From Acidobacteriota bacterium (GTDB lineage: Bacteria; Acidobacteriota; HRBIN11), in NCBI GenBank assembly GCA_030550225.1, contig JAUQPV010000189.1:1-5537 (forward strand): 5,537 bases of DNA, read 5' to 3'. The position numbers and the translations under genes are program-made. Numbering within the stretch: the first letter of the stretch is position 1; every line of letters starts with the position of its first letter. Positions 1-4,954 of this stretch are shown here, in pieces. A model generated the notes under the pieces. It saw only the letters and a list, made by a program, of their open reading frames with translations. It was not told the DNA's origin and ran no database searches.

Positions 1-2
1 GG

Positions 3-599
3 GCCTTGGACCAAGAAGGACGGACTTTCGTGGGCGTCCTCTACGGCGGCCTGATGTTGACCCGGGAGGGTCCCCGGGTCCTCGAATTTAACTGCCGGTT
101 TGGGGACCCTGAGACGCAAGCCGTCTTGCCCCGGATGGAGGCCAACTTCTTAGAAGTCCTGGACGCCGCCGTCCGGGGCGAGCTCGACCGGGTCCAGGTC
201 CGGTGGACCCGGGAGGCGTGCGTCTGCGTCGTCCTGGCGTCCCAGGGTTATCCGGGTCGGTACGAAAAGGGGAAGGTCATCACGGGTCTGGCCGACGCCC
301 AGGCCCTCCCGGGCGTCCTCGTCTTTCACGCCGGGACCCAGCGGGTCGTGACGGAAGAAGACGGCCGACCCGTCGAACAGTGGCTCACCCATGGGGGCCG
401 GGTCCTGAACGTGTGTGCCCTCGGGGAGACCCTCCGTCAGGCCCGGGAGCGGGCTTACGAGGCCGTCCGACGGATTGCTTTTGACGGGATGTTCTACCGG
501 CGGGACATCGCCCTCAAGGCCGTCGAGCTCTTAGAACGACGGGGTCCCCGGCCGGAAGGCCCCTCGGGGGCTAAGCAGAGCCAAGGGCATGGGGCATAG
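3..599 (+). CDS. purD: Phosphoribosylamine-glycine ligase (GARS), C-terminal part; 5' end outside window
   Basis: PurD joins glycine to 5-phosphoribosylamine using ATP, giving glycinamide ribonucleotide in cytosolic de novo purine synthesis. The window opens inside the ATP-grasp domain. The first ~40 visible residues carry the family signature GVLYGGLML, then VLEFNCRFGDPETQ, whose Glu and Asn (codons 84-86 and 90-92) match the Mg-ATP ligands of the family. The C-terminal domain follows, with GGRVLNV, the helix containing ARERAYEAV and the closing GMFYRRDIA. In most PurD proteins that last motif ends in Gly (RRDIG); here it is Ala. About 198 residues are visible of a usual ~420, so roughly half the gene is missing to the left. 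The last ~20 residues (GPRPEGPSGAKQSQGHGA) are low-complexity and extend past the usual end. The function call is secure; nothing visible links this gene to the cassette downstream. Confidence 0.95.
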   Translation, partial: ALDQEGRTFVGVLYGGLMLTREGPRVLEFNCRFGDPETQAVLPRMEANFLEVLDAAVRGELDRVQVRWTREACVCVVLASQGYPGRYEKGKVITGLADAQALPGVLVFHAGTQRVVTEEDGRPVEQWLTHGGRVLNVCALGETLRQARERAYEAVRRIAFDGMFYRRDIALKAVELLERRGPRPEGPSGAKQSQGHGA

Positions 600-978
600 C
601 GCAAGAAAGGCGGCTTCGATGGTCAAATCGGAACACCGCCAGTGATGGTGGTGTCTTCCTTATGGAACCGACCAGGATGCCGGTGCTTCCTCACCAGACG
701 TCCGCATGGCGGCGGTCGCTCGGAGTCTCGGACACTGCCATGATGGGCGGTGTTCCGATGACGGCGCTTCGAAGACCGTTTCGATGGGGGGCCTCTTCGG
801 CTTGATGAGGTGTCTCCTCATCGGCGGCGGGAAACGGACCGTTCCACGAACTCCCGAGTCCTCTCCCCCGAACCCTCCGGTCCAATTGCGGCCCGAACTC
901 CCCCAGCCGGTCGTGTCGCCAGGCCTGAGTGTCTTGTTCCGCTTTTGACGCCCGCCCACTTGCCTGGCCCATCTTCTT
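600..978. other. Intergenic spacer purD to cassette; no convincing gene
   Basis: Short open frames exist on both strands (for example 706-948 on + and 660-959 on -). They lack a ribosome-binding site, have no recognisable motif and overlap one another on opposite strands, so I do not call them genes. The left half (611-822) is occupied by inverted and direct repeats listed separately. The right half (about 840-960) is pyrimidine-rich on this strand and shows nothing I can name. No hairpin followed by a T-run is visible behind purD. Confidence 0.6.
611..822. repeat. Cluster of degenerate ~50-bp repeats in alternating orientation (BIME-like)
   Basis: A perfect 14-bp inverted repeat, ATCGGAACACCGCC at 627-640 and its complement at 746-759, lies inside longer imperfect arms (about 611-658 and 731-777). 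Outside the core both arms share CTTCGA, and inside it they share ATGG-NN-GTGTC. A third partial copy in the same orientation as the first covers about 777-822: TTCGATGG recurs at 615-622 and 780-787, and TGATGGTGGTGTCTTCCT at 643-660 resembles TGATGAGGTGTCTCCT at 803-818. Local hairpins can form at 633-654 (ACACCGCC / GGTGGTGT with one G-T pair) and at 804-822 (GATGAGG / CCTCATC, 5-nt loop). The +,-,+ order resembles bacterial interspersed mosaic elements, but the family is unknown to me. The repeats are seen directly; calling them an element is inference. Confidence 0.5.
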
Positions 979-1006
979 TTGACATATAGAGATCTTGTGA
1001 TATTAT
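979..1006 (+). promoter_or_regulatory. Sigma70-type promoter of the four-gene cassette
   Basis: TTGACA at 979-984 matches the -35 consensus exactly. TATTAT at 1001-1006 is a good -10 after a 16-bp spacer. The stretch is an AT-rich island in a GC-rich neighbourhood. Transcription would begin near 1013, leaving a leader of about 25 nt before the ATG at 1039. I see no other promoter of this quality inside the cassette, so it may drive all four genes. Confidence 0.75.
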
Positions 1007-1024
1007 CCTATTCCAGCCGAATCG

Positions 1025-1031
1025 AAGGAGG
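1025..1031 (+). promoter_or_regulatory. Ribosome-binding site deciding the start at 1039
   Basis: AAGGAGG ends 7 nt before ATG 1039. The frame stays open upstream to a TTG at 979, but that TTG is the first half of the -35 box and would lie outside the transcript, so 1039 is the start. Confidence 0.8.
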
Positions 1032-1038
1032 GATAGGG

Positions 1039-1920
1039 ATGAAGCGATACTTTGGATGGGGGACTCTGGTCTGCAGCCTCTGCCTGGCCCTTTCGCCGGC
1101 CCAGGCCCAGTACTGGGACGATTACGGAGATTCCGGCGACTTCGACTTTTGGTACCAGGAGTACCAGCTCGAAGACGCCTGGAATAGCTGGTGGGCCATG
1201 GAGTGGGCCAACGCCCTGGGCGACAACTACCCGGCCCCCGAGTACATGGACGACGCCGGCAACTTCTATTACGAAGACGCCTACGGATACCTGCACGACT
1301 ACGAAACCGGCATGTCCGACGTCGAGTGGGGTTCCATTGAATCGAGTATCTACGGCATCCAGAAGGCCCACCCCGTCGGACGCCGGGGTCGGGTCCGGTC
1401 CCTCTACCAGGCGGCCAAGGACGTCCAATGGCTCCAAAGTGCCTCGGCCATTCTGGCGCCCCGTCTGAAGGCCCCTGACGCGACCTGGCGGGAACTCTAC
1501 GTCGGGGCCCTTTTAGAAGCCGGCCGGGCCGCCCAGGGCCAGGGGAACTTCCAGCAGGCCCTCCAGTATTTGAAACAAGCCACCCAGCGGGCTGACCGAG
1601 ACCAGGCGGCCGCCATCGAGAAGACCCGCATCGTCTTGGAGGCCTATCAGGCTTACAAGAACCGAGCTTCCATCGATGCGACGCTGGACCGGCTGAACCA
1701 GCTCCGTCAGGCTCACCCCGATCGGGCCGACCTACACAGGCTGGCCGCTGAGCTGTACGCCCTGACGGGTCAAAAGGAAAAGGCCCGGGCGGCCTTCGAG
1801 CAGGCCCGCCAGGTCGCCCCTTGGGCTATCCATGGCCTTCGCCTGGACCGCTGGGGTGGCCGAGATGCCAAAAAGAAGCCGCAGGGTATCCAGGGCCCCC
1901 GACCCAAGCAGTCGGGCTGA
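1039..1920 (+). CDS. Secreted acidic, aromatic-rich protein with C-terminal TPR repeats; family not recognised
   Basis: The 293-residue product has a clear signal peptide: a basic start (MKR), a hydrophobic core at about 8-18 and an AQA cleavage site after residue 23, so it should be exported. Residues 24-110 are extraordinarily rich in Tyr, Trp, Phe, Asp and Glu (for example YWDDYGDSGDFDFWYQEYQ) with few basic residues. I know no domain matching this. From about residue 130 it turns into helical repeats: one TPR-like unit near 153-187 (GRAAQGQGNFQQALQYLKQA), a less regular helical pair, and a good TPR near 229-263 (AAELYALTGQKEKARAAFEQA). A basic, disordered tail (DAKKKPQGIQG) follows. TPRs bind proteins, so the mature protein probably scaffolds or binds a partner outside the cytoplasm. 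It is the first gene behind the promoter and lies 122 nt ahead of protein A. Existence as a gene is secure; the role is unknown. Confidence 0.85.
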   Translation: MKRYFGWGTLVCSLCLALSPAQAQYWDDYGDSGDFDFWYQEYQLEDAWNSWWAMEWANALGDNYPAPEYMDDAGNFYYEDAYGYLHDYETGMSDVEWGSIESSIYGIQKAHPVGRRGRVRSLYQAAKDVQWLQSASAILAPRLKAPDATWRELYVGALLEAGRAAQGQGNFQQALQYLKQATQRADRDQAAAIEKTRIVLEAYQAYKNRASIDATLDRLNQLRQAHPDRADLHRLAAELYALTGQKEKARAAFEQARQVAPWAIHGLRLDRWGGRDAKKKPQGIQGPRPKQSG

Positions 1921-1956
1921 AGACCGGCCGGTCGGGCAACATGGAGCCCATAGGGT

Positions 1957-1985
1957 ACGGTAATCAAAAGAGCACGGTAATCAAA
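1957..1985. repeat. 12-bp direct repeat ahead of protein A
   Basis: ACGGTAATCAAA occurs at 1957-1968 and again at 1974-1985, 17 bp apart start to start. It lies in the 122-nt gap between the secreted TPR gene and protein A. Such a pair could be a duplicated binding site or a simple slippage duplication; the sequence does not decide. Confidence 0.6.
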
Positions 1986-1990
1986 CCGGA

Positions 1991-2037
1991 GGGCTGGGAG
2001 GTCCTCCCTGCCCCTCCCGAATCCCCATCCCGGAGGG
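1991..2037 (+). promoter_or_regulatory. Inverted repeats that could mask the ribosome-binding site of protein A
   Basis: GGGCTGGGAGG at 1991-2001 is followed after one base by CCTCCCTGCCC at 2003-2013, an inverted repeat with one mismatch. A second run, CCCTCC at 2012-2017, can pair with GGAGGG at 2032-2037, which contains the ribosome-binding site of protein A (GGAGG 2032-2036, 6 nt before ATG 2043). The two foldings share bases 2012-2013 and may compete. A translational switch is possible, but C/G-rich runs produce such pairings by chance. Confidence 0.35.
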
Positions 2038-2042
2038 AAACC

Positions 2043-2690
2043 ATGAAGATCAAACTCGGTAAGGTCTTCAAGGGTATCGGAAAGGTTCTCGGCGGCATCG
2101 CCAAGAGCCTCTTCAAGGGCAAGCTCTTCGGGATCCTGGGCAAACTTATCCCGGGCCTGAACCTGGGCGGCATCCTGGGGAGCGTCTTTAAGGTCCTTGG
2201 CTCGGCCCAAAAGGTCCAGAATTTCCTCCAGGTCGGCCGTCAGGTCTTCGAGGCTCTCCGGGGGAAACACCGCATCGACGACCGGGTCCGGGACCTGCCG
2301 GCACCGGCCTATCCGCCCGTCCACCGAAGCTCGACGCCACCGCCCCCCAGCGGCGCCATTCGCATGGACCCGACCCAAATTCGCCGGATTCTGGACGAGA
2401 TTCGCCGGATTTTGGACGACCTGCGGCCCTGGCTTCGACCCCTGCCGGACCGACCTTCCGTCGACATAGGCCCGGTATGGATCGACCCGAACCAGCGGCC
2501 ACAGGTCCCCGATTGGCTTCAAAAGACCCTCGAATCTTTCCAGAACCCCCTGCTGGCCCCCTTCTTCCCCTTCCCCATCGAGCAACCTGCCCTGGCGGCG
2601 GCCTTCATCGGACGCACCCTGCAGGACTTCAGCCTTGAACTGAACCGCTTCTCGGGTACGCTGACGCCCCCCTCCACGGTCATCCGTTAA
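2043..2690 (+). CDS. Protein A: cationic Gly/Lys-rich amphipathic protein, paralogous to the N-terminal half of protein B
   Basis: The product has 215 residues. Residues 1-55 are Lys, Gly and large hydrophobic residues only a few positions apart (MKIKLGKVFKGIGKVLGGIA), predicting positively charged amphipathic helices like those of membrane-active peptides; this is not a signal peptide with a cleavage site. Residues 57-72 carry KVQNFLQVGRQVFEAL, repeated at the same residue numbers in protein B. A Pro-rich linker follows (86-102), then a duplicated heptad IRRILDE/IRRILDD (113-126) and a second Pro-rich, hydrophobic part ending TPPSTVIR. The frame is open upstream and ATG 1941 would add 34 residues. 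I chose 2043 because GGAGG lies 6 nt before it, as in the next two genes, and because this start puts the shared motif in exact register with B. I recognise no named family; a membrane-acting or exported protein handled by the neighbouring TPR protein is my best inference. Confidence 0.8.
   Translation: MKIKLGKVFKGIGKVLGGIAKSLFKGKLFGILGKLIPGLNLGGILGSVFKVLGSAQKVQNFLQVGRQVFEALRGKHRIDDRVRDLPAPAYPPVHRSSTPPPPSGAIRMDPTQIRRILDEIRRILDDLRPWLRPLPDRPSVDIGPVWIDPNQRPQVPDWLQKTLESFQNPLLAPFFPFPIEQPALAAAFIGRTLQDFSLELNRFSGTLTPPSTVIR
2379..2420 (+). repeat. Tandem 21-bp duplication encoding a heptad repeat
   Basis: Units 2379-2399 and 2400-2420 are identical at 19 of 21 bases and encode IRRILDE and IRRILDD, residues 113-126 of protein A. 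One full heptad was duplicated, giving a short charged coiled-coil-like helix. The corresponding part of protein B is not duplicated. Confidence 0.85.
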
Positions 2691-2718
2691 CCCCCTAAGG
2701 GAAATTCGGAGGTCGCCC

Positions 2719-3219
2719 ATGAGCACGCCCGAAAAGGTCGATACCCCCGAGCCGGCCGACTTGGCCAGCACCCTGGGCCTCACGCCCGAGGCCCTGGACA
2801 CGGTCGAGCAGTTGGCGACGGCCCTCTACGCTGAGGGCCAACTCGAGTCGGCCCTGAAACTCTTCAAGGGCCTCCTCATCCTCCGACCCGACCGAGCCGA
2901 TAGCTGGTCGGCCGTCGGGGCTGTCCTGACCCGGATGGAGCAATACGAGGAGGCCATCCCGTACCTTTCAGCCGCCCTGGAGCTGGACAAAGAGCATACG
3001 GCCGCCCTCGTCAACCGAGCCGAGTGCTACCTGGCCCTGGGGCAGGCGGAAGAGGCGGCCCGAGACCTCGACCGGGCCATCGAGCTGGACCCCCGGGAAG
3101 AGGACCCGGCCAGTCATCGGGCCCGCCAGTTGGTCTGGGCCATGGCCCAGTTCTTCGAGGAGGCTCACCGGGAGGGCCTCGACACCGCAGAGGTCGTCGA
3201 AGACGAAGGCGAATCATAG
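2719..3219 (+). CDS. Cytoplasmic TPR protein resembling SycD/LcrH-class secretion chaperones
   Basis: The 166-residue product has no signal peptide and three TPRs: about 26-58 (LATALYAEGQLESALKLFKG), 60-93 (QYEEAIPYLSAALELD) and 94-127 (AECYLALGQAEEAARDLDRA). A helix and an acidic tail (VVEDEGES) follow. Length and layout match the class II type III secretion chaperones SycD/LcrH/IpgC (about 160-170 aa, N-terminal helix plus three TPRs), and the third repeat has the AEC-LxxG-xxEA pattern I recall from SycD. TPRs are degenerate, so an ordinary TPR adaptor is also possible. The gene begins 28 nt after protein A (GGAGG 2708-2712, 6-nt spacer) and sits between A and B. SycD-type chaperones are typically encoded next to the hydrophobic translocators they keep soluble. 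The TPR gene call is secure; the chaperone role is inferred. Confidence 0.8.
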   Translation: MSTPEKVDTPEPADLASTLGLTPEALDTVEQLATALYAEGQLESALKLFKGLLILRPDRADSWSAVGAVLTRMEQYEEAIPYLSAALELDKEHTAALVNRAECYLALGQAEEAARDLDRAIELDPREEDPASHRARQLVWAMAQFFEEAHREGLDTAEVVEDEGES

Positions 3220-3243
3220 GCCAGGGAACGGGAGCCCCGACCG

Positions 3244-3269
3244 GGCCTTTGACTTCGGTGATGAAGGCC
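3244..3269 (+). repeat. Short inverted repeat in the gap before protein B
   Basis: GGCCTT at 3244-3249 and AAGGCC at 3264-3269 can form a 6-bp stem (two further G-T pairs possible). It lies in the 99-nt gap between the TPR gene and protein B. No T-run follows, so it is not a classical terminator; it might trim or stabilise the message, or mean nothing. Confidence 0.3.
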
Positions 3270-3318
3270 TTACCGGCGTCCCCCCCATAGGCATCTTACA
3301 TCACTCCGGAGGTTTACT

Positions 3319-4572
3319 ATGGTGCGGATCAGCGGTCCCAAAAGCATCGGCCCCGGCTTCGTGGGAAGAGCCGCCGGGGCTATCAGCCGGGGTTTCTTCG
3401 TAAAACGGCTCACGAACCTCGCCGGTCGGCTCCCCCAGCTGGGCGCCGTCCTGGGTCGAGGCATCCGGACCCTGGCGTCGCCCCCCAAGATCCAGCACTT
3501 CTTACGGACGGGCCGGTCGGCGTTCGAGACCCTACTGAAGAAGTATGGACTGAACGACCCGGGTCCCCTGCCGACCCTGCCCTTCCAGCCCCCGGGGAAA
3601 ATCCGGATCATGCTCCCGACGTACCCGCCCCGCTATATCGAGGTCCGGCCTCAACTTCCACCCAAGCTGGAGGATAGCATCCGCCAGAAGCGTCCGATCC
3701 TGGATGATCCTAAATTCTTTCCGAAAATCGAGGATGAAGTCCTGCGTAAGCTCCAGAAGCGGCATCCGACGGGACCCTTCGGCACACGGGAGGGACTGGC
3801 CCCGTTCATACGGGATTTCATAACGGAACTGGGACGGCACGCTTCGCCGATGGAGACGGGCGTGCCTTCGATCCCGGGCTCGGAGCTCCATCGCCATGGC
3901 CCGTTTTTGGCCGATGTGCCGGGTGCGCGGCCGAAGCCGGATATCGACATGCAGGGCCCCCTCCTGGCCGCCGCGACGAGTCCGTCCACGGTTTCAGGTG
4001 TCACTGGGACCCCGGCGACGGTTCAACCCTTGTCAGCCTCGGTCGGGGAACAAATTTACGGAAAGGCCGATGACTGGTGGAAGGATCCCTCTAACTGGCC
4101 CCATGCGGTGAGTGCCATGTTGGGGTTGCCGTACCCAGCAAACTGGAAATTCGGCCATGTGGTCACGGCTGTCCGGGTTTTGAAAGAACTTCAGCAGGGA
4201 AACCCAAAATCTATCGATATTGCTTCCAAAGTACTCAATGTCCTCGAGTACCTCTTGCCTTCACCCTTTCGCCAGGTCCTGGGTTCGGCCACGAGTTTTT
4301 TGAATATCTTCAAGGGCGTAGAATTGGCCGATATGTACAGGGATGTGTCAGCAATTGCCAAAAAAATTAATGAATATAGAAACCAAGGGATAGAGGACCC
4401 AAAAGAAATCGTACAGCGCCTCCAAGAGGACCTTCTCGACCCCGATGTCGGGAGGTGGCAGATTTACGGCAACCTTCGAGGGGAAGACCCTCGGGTCCGT
4501 TTGGTTCGGGCGCTCACGGTGTACATCTTGGCCACGGGCGACGAAAACCTGACGGGCATACCTCAACGTTGA
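3319..4572 (+). CDS. Protein B: two-part protein with an A-like N-terminal half and an extra C-terminal domain; family not recognised
   Basis: The 417-residue product starts at ATG 3319, with GGAGG at 3308-3312. Residues 1-56 are Gly/Arg/Lys-rich and amphipathic. Residues 57-72 read KIQHFLRTGRSAFETL, matching protein A at identical residue numbers, and D80, P88, P91 and P92 also coincide. A Pro-rich linker (81-115) and a charged helical part (about 115-175) follow. SPSTV at 221-225 resembles PPSTV at the end of A, so A appears to correspond to B 1-225. B then adds residues ~244-417: a Trp-rich opening (KADDWWKDPSNW), hydrophobic helices (VLNVLEYLLPSPF, LNIFKGVELADMY), a Lys/Asn-rich segment and RVRLVRALTVYILATGDEN. 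DNA from about 4048 to 4400 is visibly more AT-rich than the rest of the cassette, suggesting a separate origin for this domain. I recognise no catalytic motif. There is no signal peptide. It is likely a partner or variant of A served by the TPR protein. Confidence 0.8.
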   Translation: MVRISGPKSIGPGFVGRAAGAISRGFFVKRLTNLAGRLPQLGAVLGRGIRTLASPPKIQHFLRTGRSAFETLLKKYGLNDPGPLPTLPFQPPGKIRIMLPTYPPRYIEVRPQLPPKLEDSIRQKRPILDDPKFFPKIEDEVLRKLQKRHPTGPFGTREGLAPFIRDFITELGRHASPMETGVPSIPGSELHRHGPFLADVPGARPKPDIDMQGPLLAAATSPSTVSGVTGTPATVQPLSASVGEQIYGKADDWWKDPSNWPHAVSAMLGLPYPANWKFGHVVTAVRVLKELQQGNPKSIDIASKVLNVLEYLLPSPFRQVLGSATSFLNIFKGVELADMYRDVSAIAKKINEYRNQGIEDPKEIVQRLQEDLLDPDVGRWQIYGNLRGEDPRVRLVRALTVYILATGDENLTGIPQR

Positions 4573-4629
4573 TGGGCCGGCCGCCTCCTTCGCCTCCCCC
4601 CATGGGGCTTAGAGCGCCTTACAAAATAC

Positions 4630-4712
4630 CCCTCTCCCTGGGAAAGATAGGCCGGGCTGAGGGCCCCTCACCCTACCCTCTCCCACGGGGGGAGGGTTTT
4701 GTGAGGGGCTCT
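4630..4712. repeat. REP-like palindromic element, probable transcription terminator
   Basis: The outer arms AGGGCCCCTCAC (4660-4671) and GTGAGGGGCTCT (4701-4712) pair over 12 positions with one G-T pair. The inner arms CCCTCTCCC (4676-4684) and GGGGGAGGG (4688-4696) pair with one mismatch around loop ACG. TTTT (4697-4700) follows the inner stem, so it could act as an intrinsic terminator for the cassette. The same CCCTCTCCC 9-mer occurs at 4630-4638, a possible half-unit. The CCCTCACCC...CCCTCTCCC wording is one I know from intergenic palindromes in many unrelated bacteria, usually multicopy. It starts about 60 nt after the stop of protein B. Confidence 0.6.
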
Positions 4713-4782
4713 TAGCAGAGCTGTTTGGCTCGTGAGAATCGTGTCGGGACGATCCTTCCCATCGCTCCAGAGACCCGGTTTT

Positions 4783-4825
4783 TCAGAGTGACGGAATGAT
4801 GAAGTGAGGAAGTCCGTGATTCTGA
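4783..4825 (+). other. Long imperfect stem-loop ahead of modA, possible leader RNA structure
   Basis: TCAGAGTGACGGA at 4783-4795 pairs with TCCGTGATTCTGA at 4813-4825: 12 of 13 positions pair (one of them G-T) and one is a mismatch. The 17-nt loop is almost pure purine (4796-4812). No T-run follows, so it is not a terminator. It lies 137 nt before the modA start, where leader RNA elements such as the Moco motif can occur, but I cannot match it to a known riboswitch. If the promoter proposed near 4895 is the only one, it would be outside the modA message. Confidence 0.35.
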
Positions 4826-4827
4826 GG

Positions 4828-4883
4828 CATCTGTCCACCTGCCTGTGTGCCTATCGGCTCATCTGCCGACCCACCCACCTGCT
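4828..4883. repeat. Degenerate 8-bp tandem repeat, consensus CAYCTGCC
   Basis: Seven consecutive 8-bp units start at 4828, 4836, 4844, 4852, 4860, 4868 and 4876. Units 1, 2, 5 and 7 (CATCTGTC, CACCTGCC, CATCTGCC, CACCTGCT) match the consensus at 7-8 positions; units 3, 4 and 6 match at 5. This is a decayed microsatellite-like tract. Confidence 0.5.
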
Positions 4884-4894
4884 CAAGCAGTTGC

Positions 4895-4923
4895 TTGCAT
4901 CCCGTCCCTGCATCCTGTATATC
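4895..4923 (+). promoter_or_regulatory. Possible modA promoter within TGCATCC repeats
   Basis: TTGCAT at 4895-4900 and TATATC at 4918-4923 are 17 bp apart and would start transcription near 4930, about 30 nt before the GTG. The area carries three copies of TGCATCC (4896-4902, 4909-4915, 4925-4931), the outer two extended to CTTGCATCCC. These could be regulator sites or low-complexity sequence. I see no match to the ModE operator consensus. The boxes are only moderate matches. Confidence 0.35.
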
Positions 4924-4949
4924 TTGCATCCCCCACGTTTTGCACTCCC

Positions 4950-4954
4950 GGAGG
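4950..4954 (+). promoter_or_regulatory. Ribosome-binding site deciding the GTG start of modA
   Basis: GGAGG lies 7 nt before GTG 4962. There is no in-frame ATG between here and the signal peptide, and the GTG yields a proper n-region (MYRTDGRR) ahead of the hydrophobic core. This fixes the start. Confidence 0.75.

Noticed and set aside
611..822. CRISPR array or riboswitch
   Set aside because: The repeats are few, inverted, degenerate and unequally spaced, which excludes a CRISPR array. No known riboswitch core could be matched by eye.
660..959. Small open frames on both strands in the purD-cassette spacer
   Set aside because: They coincide with inverted repeats, lack initiation signals and have Arg/Pro/Gly-rich translations typical of noise in GC-rich DNA.
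979..1038. TTG start 20 codons upstream of the secreted TPR gene
   Set aside because: The codon lies in the -35 box. The ATG at 1039 has AAGGAGG and yields an ideal signal peptide.
1821..2042. Upstream extension of protein A to 1821 or to ATG 1941
   Set aside because: No comparable ribosome-binding site precedes either. The extension overlaps the preceding gene or an unconserved spacer, and it would break the exact register with protein B.
1770..2801. Long open frame on the - strand (343 codons) opposite the secreted TPR gene and protein A
   Set aside because: It has no ribosome-binding site and no recognisable domain, and spans two + strand genes and their gap. Protein A on the + strand has a good ribosome-binding site and a paralogue. 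Long antisense frames are expected in GC-rich genes with few TTA, CTA and TCA codons.
3024..3290. Gly/Pro/Arg-rich frames overlapping the TPR chaperone-like gene
   Set aside because: They are shifted-frame shadows of the TPR gene with highly skewed composition and no start signals.
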